Positions 1 through 6,380 are shown, counted from the first letter of the stretch. The stretch is 9,890 nucleotides of DNA from Gammaproteobacteria bacterium (GCA_027076245.1 JALTKC010000466.1:1463-11352), one strand, 5' to 3'. Notes: generated from the letters alone by a model not told the origin. A program made the numbers and translations.

Positions 1-339
1 TTCGTTATAAACTTTATAAAGCTTGGCCGAGTGGTTGCCGTCACAGTCCAGCATACGGGTTATGGCATACAGTTCCGGCTCGCTGGCATCAGCAGCCTGA
101 TGGCTGAAGCGGATGGTCACTGAACAGTCACTGGCACCCCAACGTAAGATCTTATCCAGATCGTCTTCATCAATTGAAAAGGTTCGGCCAAACAGAGCAA
201 AACAGATGGTTTCCCCGATGGTACTTTTACCGGACTCATTAAAGCCGCTGATGGCAATAACCCCCTGTTCAGGAAGGTCGTTCAGCTCCAGGCTTTTGTA
301 TTTAAGTACATTTTTTGCACTGATACTTTGAATAATCAT
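1..339 (-). CDS. SbcC/SMC-like P-loop ATPase, N-terminal part (runs off the left edge)
   Basis: The first 113 residues are visible, beginning MIIQSISAKNVLKYKSLEL; the rest lies beyond position 1. Residues 32-40 read GFNESGKST, a Walker A P-loop of the SbcC/Rad50/SMC/RecF type. As in that family, it follows an N-terminal beta-strand opening (I-x-x-I-S-A-K-N) and is followed by an E-T-I-x-F-A-L-F-G helix. Members are DNA-repair or structure-maintenance ATPases with long coiled coils and a distant C-terminal signature motif, but nothing beyond the N-lobe can be seen here. The ATG (337-339) overlaps the TGA of the upstream 65-codon gene in the ATGA arrangement, implying translational coupling. 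No SbcD-like nuclease is seen next to it in the window. The family call is firm; a specific gene name is not justified. Confidence 0.85.
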   Translation of the reverse strand, partial: MIIQSISAKNVLKYKSLELNDLPEQGVIAISGFNESGKSTIGETICFALFGRTFSIDEDDLDKILRWGASDCSVTIRFSHQAADASEPELYAITRMLDCDGNHSAKLYKVYNE

Positions 340-533
340 ACCCAGCCCTCTTCTTCCAGCGTTTTCAGTTTACGCAGGGTCAGCTCGGTGGCCGCGTCAA
401 AAGCCTGCTCATCAAAATCTTCACCGGAATTCATACGGCGTTCTTTTTCTTCTTCACAAAACCGGGTGTACTCCTCAATAGTGGTACGCCGCTCGGTTAT
501 ATTCAAAGGCTTGGGATGTTCTCCTGCCGACAT
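336..533 (-). CDS. small conserved-looking hypothetical protein coupled to the ATPase
   Basis: This is a 65-residue, strongly charged, soluble protein with no signal peptide or membrane segment. It is rich in Glu, Arg and Lys (for example EEEKERR near residues 27-33) and is probably mostly helical. I do not recognise the family. Evidence that it is a real gene: an AGGAG Shine-Dalgarno (541-545) seven bases before the ATG, and a 4-bp ATGA overlap with the downstream P-loop ATPase. The two are therefore probably co-transcribed, and the small protein could be a partner or regulator of the ATPase; that is inference from position only. The opposite-strand reading frame over the same DNA has no such signals. 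Confidence 0.75.
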   Translation of the reverse strand: MSAGEHPKPLNITERRTTIEEYTRFCEEEKERRMNSGEDFDEQAFDAATELTLRKLKTLEEEGWV

Positions 534-565
534 AGAAGCTCTCCTGGGTAAAAAATATGTATTAG

Positions 566-599
566 TGGCCAGTTCATATCAGACAGTCCTGAATGGCCA
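566..599. repeat. inverted repeat in the leader of the small gene/ATPase operon
   Basis: TGGCCAGTTCA (566-576) is matched by the inverted TGAATGGCCA (590-599), giving about ten pairs with a one-base bulge around a 13-base loop. It sits 21 bases upstream of the AGGAG ribosome-binding site of the 65-codon gene. It may be an operator or a leader hairpin. The rest of 534-745 shows no gene; it holds this repeat, A/T-rich DNA and the hairpin at 708-728. Confidence 0.35.
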
Positions 600-707
600 A
601 AAATTATTAAACGCTAATATTACCATTGCTGGCTTGCAGAGTGAAAAAAAATCGGATTTTTCTTGATCAATATCTATGCGACTTAAATTCAGTCAGTAAA
701 TGGAGTG

Positions 708-728
708 CCTTCTCCCATTGGGAGAAGG
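708..728 (-). terminator. perfect hairpin downstream of DUF971, possible terminator or REP-like repeat
   Basis: CCTTCTCCC (708-716) and GGGAGAAGG (720-728) form a perfect 9-bp stem with a 3-base loop, 17 bases past the stop codon of the DUF971 gene. This is where the hslVU–DUF971 transcript should end. No run of T follows on either strand, so it does not fit a classical intrinsic terminator. It may instead stabilise the mRNA 3' end or be a dispersed palindrome. Confidence 0.45.
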
Positions 729-745
729 TCTGAATAGGGAGACAA

Positions 746-1120
746 TTAGTTGATTTTACGTTCGTGACCGGCTTCTTTAAGTTTTTCCAGGTAGGTCTGC
801 CACATTTTTTCCTGATTTTTACCGTAATCATAAAGCAGTTCCCAGGAGAAAATGCCGCTGTCATGGCCGTCGGTAAAGGTAATTTTAATAGCATAGTTGC
901 CGACCGGCTCCAGTGACTCAATATTGACGTTTTCCTTGCCGACCTGCAGTTTTTCCTCGCCGGGGGCATGACCACGCACTTCGGCAGAAGGGGAGTGGAC
1001 TCTTAAAAACTCGCTGCTGAAAGCAAAACAGGAGCCGTCATCAAACGCAACTTCCAGTTCACGGGATTTTTGATGGAAGTTAATCTCATTAGGTGTAGGG
1101 GTATTGGTGGTTTCTGACAT
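746..1120 (-). CDS. DUF971 protein (gamma-butyrobetaine hydroxylase-like N-terminal domain)
   Basis: This is a 124-residue stand-alone DUF971 protein (GBBH-like N-terminal domain). Family hallmarks are visible in order: ELEVAFDDGSCFAFSSEFLR (about 21-40), SPSAEVRGH (43-51), EPVGNYAIKITFTDGHDSGI (71-90) and FSWELLYDYG (91-100). In larger eukaryotic and bacterial proteins this domain precedes an oxygenase; alone, its biochemical role is not established. It lies 48 bp after hslU on the same strand, a position where it is often found in gammaproteobacteria, so it is probably the third gene of the hslVU operon. A weak AAGG lies upstream of the ATG. Length is normal for the family and no defect is seen. 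Confidence 0.93.
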   Translation of the reverse strand: MSETTNTPTPNEINFHQKSRELEVAFDDGSCFAFSSEFLRVHSPSAEVRGHAPGEEKLQVGKENVNIESLEPVGNYAIKITFTDGHDSGIFSWELLYDYGKNQEKMWQTYLEKLKEAGHERKIN

Positions 1121-1138
1121 TCTTTGTTACCTTTGTTT

Positions 1139-1160
1139 ACCTGATTAACATTAACCAGGT
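1139..1160. repeat. palindrome between hslU and DUF971
   Basis: ACCTGATTAA (1139-1148) pairs with TTAACCAGGT (1151-1160), giving nine of ten pairs around a 2-base loop, in the 48-bp gap between hslU and DUF971. No T-run follows on the minus strand, so it is unlikely to terminate fully. It could be an mRNA processing or stability hairpin separating the two messages. Confidence 0.35.
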
Positions 1161-1168
1161 TAAATTAG

Positions 1169-2512
1169 TTATAAAATATAGCGCGACAGATCTTCATTAA
1201 TCGCCAGGTCGCCTAATTGCCTGTCCACATAAGCGCCGTCAATCACCAGCACTTCATCACTGGTATCTGAAGCTTCAAAAGAAATGGATTCCAGCAAGCG
1301 TTCCATAATGGTGTGCAGACGCCGGGCACCAATATTTTCGGTGGACTCATTCACGGTAAAGGCTACTTCTGCAATACGCTCAATGGCACTGTCTTCAAAT
1401 TCCAGCTTCAGGCCTTCGGTGTTCATTAAGGCCCGGTACTGCTCCGTCAGGGAGGCATCCGGCTCCACCAGGATCCGGCTGAAATCCTTCACATCCAGAG
1501 CATTAAGCTCCACTCTTATGGGCAGTCTGCCCTGCAGTTCCGGAATCAGATCCGACGGCTTGCTCAGGTGGAAGGCACCGGAACAGATAAACAGGATATG
1601 ATCGGTTTTAATCATACCAAACTTGGTAGATACGGTGCTGCCTTCGACCAGTGGCAGCAGATCACGCTGTACACCCTCACGGGAAACTTCGGGACCTCGG
1701 CCTTCACTGCGGGTGGCAATTTTGTCAATTTCATCCAGAAAAACGATGCCGTTCTGTTCCACATTGGTGACCGCCTGCTGTTTTACTTCTTCTTCATTAA
1801 CCAGTTTGCCGGCTTCTTCCTCTGTTAGTACCTTCATAGCATCTTTAATGGCCATTTTACTGCGTTTGGTTTTGCCGCCGCCGCCCAGATTCTGGAACAT
1901 GCCCTGTAACTGGCTGGTCATTTCCTCCATACCGGGTGGTGCCATAATTTCAACGCCAACGCTGGGGGCCTTAAGATCCACTTCAATTTCTTTTTCGTCC
2001 AGCTTGCCTTCCCGCAGCATTTTGCGAAACTTCTGACGGGTCGCATTTTCACTGTCTGATGGGGTGGCTTCAGCACTCCATTCATCGGCACCGCGTGCCG
2101 GGGGTAATAAAATATCCAGTACCCGGTCTTCCGCCGCATCCAGAGCCCGGTGCTGGACTTTGGCAGTGGCCTGTTCACGGGTCATTTTAATGGAGACATC
2201 CACCAGATCGCGGATTATTGATTCTACATCACGACCCACATAACCCACTTCGGTAAACTTGGTGGCTTCAATTTTAATAAAAGGGGCATTGGCCAGACGG
2301 GCCAGGCGGCGGGCTATTTCGGTTTTACCTACCCCGGTCGGACCAATCATTAAAATATTCTTGGGGGTGATTTCACTACGCAGCGGTTCATCCACCTGGC
2401 TTCTGCGCCAGCGGTTACGCAGGGCTATAGCCACCGCACGCTTCGCATCGGCCTGACCGATAATATGTTTATCCAGTTCCTGTACAATTTCTCTGGGTGT
2501 CATCTGAGACAT
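1169..2512 (-). CDS. hslU: ATP-dependent protease ATPase subunit HslU
   Basis: HslU (ClpY) is the hexameric AAA+ unfoldase that feeds substrates to the HslV peptidase in the cytoplasm. The protein has 447 residues, the usual length. Visible motifs: MTPREIVQELDKHIIGQ at the N-terminus, Walker A GPTGVGKT (57-64), pore loop GYVGRD (90-95), the inserted I domain (about 110-240) ending before Walker B GIVFLDE (255-261), the sensor-2 region ENIGARRLH (392-400, Arg at 397-398), and the C-terminal DLSRYIL tail that docks into HslV. The start at 2512 gives MSQMTPRE; Met4 is a possible alternative start, and an AGGAG lies somewhat far upstream. It follows hslV by 52 bp, as expected for a two-gene operon. 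No odd residues seen. Confidence 0.98.
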   Translation of the reverse strand: MSQMTPREIVQELDKHIIGQADAKRAVAIALRNRWRRSQVDEPLRSEITPKNILMIGPTGVGKTEIARRLARLANAPFIKIEATKFTEVGYVGRDVESIIRDLVDVSIKMTREQATAKVQHRALDAAEDRVLDILLPPARGADEWSAEATPSDSENATRQKFRKMLREGKLDEKEIEVDLKAPSVGVEIMAPPGMEEMTSQLQGMFQNLGGGGKTKRSKMAIKDAMKVLTEEEAGKLVNEEEVKQQAVTNVEQNGIVFLDEIDKIATRSEGRGPEVSREGVQRDLLPLVEGSTVSTKFGMIKTDHILFICSGAFHLSKPSDLIPELQGRLPIRVELNALDVKDFSRILVEPDASLTEQYRALMNTEGLKLEFEDSAIERIAEVAFTVNESTENIGARRLHTIMERLLESISFEASDTSDEVLVIDGAYVDRQLGDLAINEDLSRYIL

Positions 2513-2564
2513 TGATTCTTTCTGCTCCTGCTTAATGCTAATCTGGCAATGAATATAAGGTTAA

Positions 2565-3110
2565 TTACTGGTCTAAATCCAGTGTTTCAATGGTTTGATT
2601 GTGGTTGGTATAAATACAGATGTCACCGGCAATGGTCAGACCTTTCTGTACAATTTCCCGGGCACTGAGCTCGGTATTATCCAGCAGGGCACGTGCCGCT
2701 GACTGGGCATAGGGGCCACCGGAACCAATGGCGATCAGGCCTTCTTCCGGCTCAATCACATCACCATTACCGGTAATAATCAGGGAGGCATCCTTATCAG
2801 CGACGGCCAGCAGTGCTTCAAGCTTTCTTAACGACTGTTCAGTCCGCCAGTCTTTAGCCAGCTCCACCGCTGAACGTACCAGCTGGCCACGATGTTTCTC
2901 CAGTTTGGCCTCAAAACGCTCAAACAGGGTAAACGCATCAGCGGTACCGCCGGCAAACCCGGCAATCACCTTGTCATGAAACAACCGGCGCACCTTACGG
3001 GCATTGCCTTTCATAATGGTATTACCCAGGGAAACCTGTCCGTCACCGCCGATAACCACCTGGTTGCCCCGGCGTACAGAAAGAATCGTTGTACCTCTAT
3101 ATTGCTCCAA
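2565..3110 (-). CDS. hslV: ATP-dependent protease peptidase subunit HslV (TTG start, short propeptide)
   Basis: HslV (ClpQ) is the dodecameric N-terminal-threonine peptidase that pairs with HslU. The sequence begins MEQYRGTTILSVRRGNQ. By homology the active Thr is residue 7, so a six-residue propeptide (MEQYRG) must be removed, whereas E. coli HslV needs only Met removal. Asp23 and Lys39 match the catalytic Asp17 and Lys33 of the mature enzyme, and GSGGPYAQ and GDICIYTNH are conserved. Start choice: no ATG or GTG lies in frame just upstream, and TTG at 3108-3110 has a GGAG seven bases before it. Start codon and GGAG both belong to a 13-bp tandem duplication (see the repeat at 3099-3124). A heat-shock-type promoter lies upstream. 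Confidence 0.97.
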   Translation of the reverse strand: MEQYRGTTILSVRRGNQVVIGGDGQVSLGNTIMKGNARKVRRLFHDKVIAGFAGGTADAFTLFERFEAKLEKHRGQLVRSAVELAKDWRTEQSLRKLEALLAVADKDASLIITGNGDVIEPEEGLIAIGSGGPYAQSAARALLDNTELSAREIVQKGLTIAGDICIYTNHNQTIETLDLDQ

Positions 3111-3124
3111 AATTTTGCTCCAAA
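3099..3124 (-). repeat. 13-bp tandem duplication over the hslV ribosome-binding site and start
   Basis: Read on the minus strand, TTTGGAGCAAAAT is followed directly by TTTGGAGCAATAT (12 of 13 identical). The second copy contains the TTG start codon, and the first supplies the GGAG (3118-3121) that sits seven bases upstream of it. The copies are 13 bases apart, so the equivalent TTG of the first copy is out of frame. Confidence 0.85.
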
Positions 3125-3153
3125 ATAACCTGCCTGCTTTTTTAATTATTGTG

Positions 3154-3182
3154 AAATAAGGTTTACATATAATAAAATCAAG
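3154..3182 (-). promoter_or_regulatory. probable sigma-32 (heat-shock) promoter of hslVU
   Basis: On the minus strand, CTTGATT (3176-3182) is followed after 14 bases by CCTTATTT (3154-3161). The sigma-32 consensus is CTTGAAA, 13-15 bases, CCCCATNT: five of seven and six of eight positions match, with correct spacing. Transcription would begin near 3147, about 38 bases before the hslV start. hslVU is a known sigma-32 target in E. coli. No equally good sigma-70 promoter is seen on this strand. Confidence 0.6.
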
Positions 3183-3200
3183 GCTTAACTATTATTAAAC

Positions 3201-3206
3201 TATAAT
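3201..3206 (+). promoter_or_regulatory. possible -10 element for the cyclase gene
   Basis: A perfect TATAAT lies 54 bases before the cyclase ATG, in a very A/T-rich divergent region. The corresponding -35 position (TCAAGG, 3178-3183) is poor, so an activator may be needed or another promoter used. A second TATAAT at 3168-3173 also lacks a good -35 and overlaps the hslV promoter on the other strand. Confidence 0.3.
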
Positions 3207-3259
3207 AATCTTAAACAAAAGCTTACTCATTATGCGCTATTCTTCTGATAAGGAAAACC

Positions 3260-4702
3260 ATGCGGAAAGTTAATTTTCCTTATGCCTACAAACTGGCCAT
3301 CTCCATGATAGTGCTTATTGTTACCGGAATGCTGGCACTGGGCGCATTGATCATCCGGGATCAGAATCAATTGCTTGAAAAACAGATGTATTCCTATGCC
3401 GATATTCTTATCCGTCAGCTGGCCACCTCAGCTACCGAATCCTATCTCACTTCTGATACTCTGGATCTGGATGTACTGGTTAAAAACCTGTCACGGCATA
3501 CGGAAATTCAGGGCATTGCCTTTTATTCCGATGAAAAACAGCCCATCAGCACTAAGGGAACTTTACCCTCCATTCACCGATTTTCCAGCAAGGGTAAGCA
3601 AATATCATCATTGCAATGGGACAATAATCTTTCATTTATGGGGCATGTCGTTTATGACAATGTCACCATTGGTTATGTGGTACTGACCTTTGATCAAAGC
3701 CTGTTTACTCAGGCACGCATTAAAACCATGTACACCATTATCCTGACAACCATAGTACTGATTATTTTAACGATTTTATTTGCTTTTTTCCTGGGTAAAC
3801 GCCTGTCCAAACCCATTGAAGAGCTGGTTACTGCCAGTGACGCCATTTCCCGGGGCAATTATAAGGTGCGTTTTGATGAACGGCGTAATGACGAGTTTGG
3901 TATTTTAATGGAGTCACTCAATGTGATGGCAGACGGTCTGTTAAAAAAAGAATCGGTGGAAAAAGCCTTTTCCCGCTATGTTTCTCCCCAGGTTGCCCAG
4001 GAAGTGCTGAACAACCTGGAGAGCATTAACCTGGGCGGACAGCAGATTGATGCCAGTGTACTGTTTGTGGACATGATAGGCTTTACTGAGATGTCCAAAA
4101 CCATGGAGCCGGGTAAACTGACCCAGATCCTGAATGAATATTTTTCCTATATCGCCCAGGCCGGCCAGATTTACAGCGGTCATGTGGATAAATACATCGG
4201 CGATTGCGTTATGCTGGTGTTTGGCGTGCCTGAACAGAGCGAACACCACACCTTTCAGGCAATTTCCTGCGCTCTGCTGATTCAGCGGCTGATTACTACC
4301 CTGAACAAACAGCGCAAAAAAGCCGGCCAGCCGATTATTAATTTTCACATTGCCGTAAATAGTGGTTTAATGCTGGCAGGAAATATGGGATCTCAGCAAC
4401 GTATGGAATATACTGTGATTGGTGATGCCGTTAATCTGGCTTCACGCATTGCCAGCTGTGCTCATAATAATGAAGTGATTATACCGGACACCATGCTGAA
4501 ACGTCGGGGGATAAGAGAGCAGTTCACCTTCAGGAAAAAAGACTGCATGAACCTGCGCGGCCATGAAGAACCGGTGTCCCTTTACCAGGTAACTGGCTGT
4601 ATTAATAAGGCCCAGAATCATTTAACAAAGAATATGGAAAAGTTGATTAATCATGATTTTAAAAAAAAGGTCTCTGAAGAAAAGGTTCCTGAGAAAAAAT
4701 AG
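3260..4702 (+). CDS. membrane-bound class III adenylate cyclase with HAMP domain
   Basis: A 480-residue inner-membrane receptor cyclase that should make cAMP from ATP. Order: TM1 (about 11-32), a periplasmic sensor region (33-155), TM2 (about 157-178), HAMP (about 180-232, with KPIEELV and DEFG), then the cyclase catalytic domain (about 262-445). Key residues are intact: metal-binding Asp271 (FVDMIGF) and Asp315 (KYIGD), base-selecting Lys311 and Thr385 (EYTVIGD), and transition-state Asn392 and Arg396 (AVNLASR). The Lys/Thr pair is the class IIIb pattern and favours ATP over GTP. The sensor part loosely resembles the periplasmic domain of YtjB/SMP-type membrane proteins, a weak impression only. 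An AAGGA precedes the ATG. The Lys/Glu-rich C-terminal tail (about 448-480) overlaps the next gene by 50 bp. The gene diverges from hslV and opposes the flanking housekeeping operons. Confidence 0.93.
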   Translation: MRKVNFPYAYKLAISMIVLIVTGMLALGALIIRDQNQLLEKQMYSYADILIRQLATSATESYLTSDTLDLDVLVKNLSRHTEIQGIAFYSDEKQPISTKGTLPSIHRFSSKGKQISSLQWDNNLSFMGHVVYDNVTIGYVVLTFDQSLFTQARIKTMYTIILTTIVLIILTILFAFFLGKRLSKPIEELVTASDAISRGNYKVRFDERRNDEFGILMESLNVMADGLLKKESVEKAFSRYVSPQVAQEVLNNLESINLGGQQIDASVLFVDMIGFTEMSKTMEPGKLTQILNEYFSYIAQAGQIYSGHVDKYIGDCVMLVFGVPEQSEHHTFQAISCALLIQRLITTLNKQRKKAGQPIINFHIAVNSGLMLAGNMGSQQRMEYTVIGDAVNLASRIASCAHNNEVIIPDTMLKRRGIREQFTFRKKDCMNLRGHEEPVSLYQVTGCINKAQNHLTKNMEKLINHDFKKKVSEEKVPEKK

Positions 4703-5774
4703 TGCCTTACTGACTTATTTTTTCTTTATAATCCTGAGCTTTTCTCTGCTGTATCTGTCCGGCTGCAGTACCTATATTGCCGCTAAACAGGATGATGTAC
4801 TCACTCAGATAGATGTATGGGCTACTGAGCAGGAATACGGCAAAGCCTTTGAAACCATAAATTATGTTAAAAAAACACACCCCCAGTATGAAAGCCTGCA
4901 ACAACGAAAAAAATCCCTGCTGATTGAAGCTCAGGAATACGAACAAACTATTCACAGGAAGATAGTTAAACTGATTGAACAGAACCATTGGGCAGAAGCA
5001 CTGGATCTGCTCGACACAGCAAAAGCCAAATACCCCAAAGGAAAAAGCCTGGCAAAAACCCAGCAGTTGCTGCTTGACAGACAGGCCAATGAACTGCAAA
5101 AACTGGCTCAAAAGCTGATGCTTGAACGCAGCCAGTGGATGATTCAGGCTCGCCCCCTATTTAAGGAAAAAACCATTATTAGTCCCAGGGATAAGGAATT
5201 TAAAAAGCAACTGGACGCTCTGAACCGGGAAGCAATAGAACTGGCTACCCAGTTAACCCAGCTATCTCAGCAGGAGAGCCGGCGCGGGCATTATAGCCAT
5301 GCCAGAAAACACATAAAACAGGCTATAGCCCTGGAACCTACTCCGGCTCGGGAAAAAATTCTAAAGCAGCTTAATCAACGAGCTACTAAAAACTATAAGC
5401 GCAAGAAAAAAGCCCGATCCGTTATTATAAAAAAACAGCAGACTAATATTCTTCAGGAGATAGAAAAAAATTTCCAGAACGGCAATTTAATTAAAACTAA
5501 AATGCTGATAGCCACTCTGAACGACTCGGAGAAAAACAACCCCGAACTGATTCAGCTGGAACAGGAACTGGATCGTTCCATTAACTACCGCATACAATAT
5601 CATTTTACAGAAGCCAATAAATTTTATACCGATGGCCAGTTCCAGCAGGCCATTGCCCATTGGCAGCAGGTGTTACTTTATGATCCGGAAAATAAAATTG
5701 CTCAGAAAAATATTTTAAGAGCAGAGAAAGTGATCAATAAGCTGGAAACGTTAAGGGAAAAGCAGCAGAATTAA
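4653..5774 (+). CDS. TPR-containing lipoprotein, partner gene of the cyclase
   Basis: A 373-residue predicted lipoprotein. A very basic N-terminus (MILKKRSLKKRFLRKN) and a hydrophobic stretch (about 19-36) end in the lipobox LSGC, with Cys38 as the lipidated residue. Ser at +2 predicts outer-membrane sorting in the periplasm. The rest is helical and rich in Lys and Gln. At least one clear TPR-like repeat lies near the C-terminus (about 314-347: ANKFYTDGQFQQAIAHWQQV then LLYDPEN), and weaker helical pairs (about 45-85 and 100-130) look like degenerate TPRs. The start lies inside the cyclase gene (50-bp overlap); no later ATG, GTG or TTG keeps the signal peptide, so it is preferred although its ribosome-binding site is weak. 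The overlap suggests coupled expression, and a possible role in the cyclase's periplasmic sensing or assembly; that is inference. Specific family not recognised. Confidence 0.85.
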   Translation: MILKKRSLKKRFLRKNSALLTYFFFIILSFSLLYLSGCSTYIAAKQDDVLTQIDVWATEQEYGKAFETINYVKKTHPQYESLQQRKKSLLIEAQEYEQTIHRKIVKLIEQNHWAEALDLLDTAKAKYPKGKSLAKTQQLLLDRQANELQKLAQKLMLERSQWMIQARPLFKEKTIISPRDKEFKKQLDALNREAIELATQLTQLSQQESRRGHYSHARKHIKQAIALEPTPAREKILKQLNQRATKNYKRKKKARSVIIKKQQTNILQEIEKNFQNGNLIKTKMLIATLNDSEKNNPELIQLEQELDRSINYRIQYHFTEANKFYTDGQFQQAIAHWQQVLLYDPENKIAQKNILRAEKVINKLETLREKQQN

Positions 5775-5784
5775 ATTTATCTTT

Positions 5785-6048
5785 TTATGCATAGTGCGTC
5801 CACAGTCTGATAATTTTTATAACCTGCTCTTTTTCGTAAATCTGATATACCAGTCTATGTTGTATATTTATTCTTCGGGAATAGGCACCTGATAAATCGC
5901 CTACTAATTTTTCATAAGGTGGGGAAGTTTGATATGGATTTTCTTTTATTATTTCAAGCAAATCCTTTGCTTTATTTTTTAATCCTGATACTGCTAGTTT
6001 TTTTGCATCTTTTTGTGCCTGTTTTGTATAGACTAACTCCCAGCTCAC
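5785..6048 (-). CDS. yoeB: YoeB/Txe-type mRNA-interferase toxin
   Basis: An 87-residue RelE-fold toxin of the YoeB/Txe branch, which cuts mRNA in the ribosomal A site when not bound by its antitoxin. The catalytic positions match E. coli YoeB: Glu46 (PPYEKL), Arg65 (QHRLVY), and the terminal His85-Tyr86 (WTHYA). The conserved segment LSGAYSRRINIQHRLVYQI is intact, so the toxin is expected to be active. Its ATG overlaps the TGA of the antitoxin by 4 bp (ATGA at 6045-6048), the usual coupled order, antitoxin first. It converges on the lipoprotein gene, with only 10 bp between the two stop codons and no obvious terminator. The module is more A/T-rich than the housekeeping genes, in keeping with horizontal acquisition. 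Confidence 0.95.
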   Translation of the reverse strand: MSWELVYTKQAQKDAKKLAVSGLKNKAKDLLEIIKENPYQTSPPYEKLVGDLSGAYSRRINIQHRLVYQIYEKEQVIKIIRLWTHYA

Positions 6049-6287
6049 CAGTCAATTTCCTTAGTGCATTCTGATATATCCTGTTCCATACCTTCTTTTA
6101 TGGATTCTCTCATACCTGGAATTGACAGCAAATGAAGGGTTTCAGATATGGCATTCCAGTCTTCTTCTGATATCAGGACTGCATTACCCCTTTTTCCTGT
6201 TATAACAATGGGTTGATGAGTTTCTTTTGTTTCATCAATTAAGTTATAAAGTTTTGACCTGGCTTCTGTTGCATTTAAAATAGTCAT
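6045..6287 (-). CDS. yefM: YefM/Axe-type antitoxin (Phd/YefM family)
   Basis: An 80-residue antitoxin. The N-terminal Phd/YefM DNA-binding and dimerisation fold is recognisable: NATEARSKLYNLIDET (5-20), QPIVITGKRGNAVLISEEDW (25-44). It is followed by the toxin-neutralising tail ETLHLLSIPGMRESI (49-63), typical of YefM/Axe partners of YoeB/Txe. It should bind YoeB and repress its own operon. A strong GGAGG (6294-6298) lies six bases before the ATG. Codons 30-39 coincide with a 28-bp sequence found again at the 3' end of xerC (7014-7041). Confidence 0.95.
   Translation of the reverse strand: MTILNATEARSKLYNLIDETKETHQPIVITGKRGNAVLISEEDWNAISETLHLLSIPGMRESIKEGMEQDISECTKEIDW
6172..6199. repeat. 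28-bp direct repeat, copy 1 (inside yefM)
   Basis: The 28 bases here (beginning ATCAGGACTGC and ending TTTTTCCTG) recur without mismatch and in the same orientation at 7014-7041. Identity stops at both ends (6171 T versus 7013 C; 6200 T versus 7042 G). This copy is ordinary yefM coding sequence (residues TGKRGNAVLI). Confidence 0.97.
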
Positions 6288-6305
6288 GATTTACCTCCAA
6301 AACCA

Positions 6306-6334
6306 AGCGTACGTATACCCGCACGCAATGTCAA
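6306..6334 (-). promoter_or_regulatory. predicted yefM-yoeB promoter
   Basis: A perfect -35 TTGACA (6329-6334, minus strand) is followed after 17 bases by TACGCT (6306-6311), a weak -10. Transcription would start near 6299, and GGAGG lies just downstream. The weak -10 lies under an imperfect 20-bp palindrome (6307-6326), consistent with autorepression. Confidence 0.55.
6307..6326. promoter_or_regulatory. candidate TA operator (imperfect palindrome)
   Basis: The 20 bases from GCGT (6307-6310) to ACGC (6323-6326) form an imperfect palindrome, with seven of ten half-site positions matching, and include the short palindromes CGTACG and GTATAC. It covers the yefM -10 region and lies between the two divergent TA promoters, so it is the best candidate for the antitoxin binding site. 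Which antitoxin binds is unknown. Confidence 0.35.
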
Positions 6335-6345
6335 GTTTTTTATTC

Positions 6346-6374
6346 TTGAATATAATAACAAATCGTTATATATT
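6346..6374 (+). promoter_or_regulatory. relE promoter predicting a leaderless transcript
   Basis: TTGAAT (6346-6351), 17 bases, TATATT (6369-6374) is a strong sigma-70 type promoter. Six bases separate the -10 from the ATG at 6381, which places the expected +1 on the A of the start codon. No Shine-Dalgarno sequence precedes that ATG. Confidence 0.65.
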
Positions 6375-6380
6375 GATTTT

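Noticed and set aside
645..665. A-run/T-run as an intrinsic terminator
   Set aside because: The apparent stem is only A-T pairs with almost no loop, so no stable GC hairpin is formed.
328..666. 112-codon plus-strand frame over the small gene and its leader
   Set aside because: Ser-rich antisense frame of a gene that has its own ribosome-binding site and ATGA coupling; no supporting signals.
3150..3167. TGTGA motif upstream of the cyclase as a CRP-cAMP site
   Set aside because: The second half-site is missing at the required spacing.
3941..4348. 135-codon minus-strand frame inside the cyclase gene
   Set aside because: Antisense to the conserved catalytic domain, with no family resemblance.
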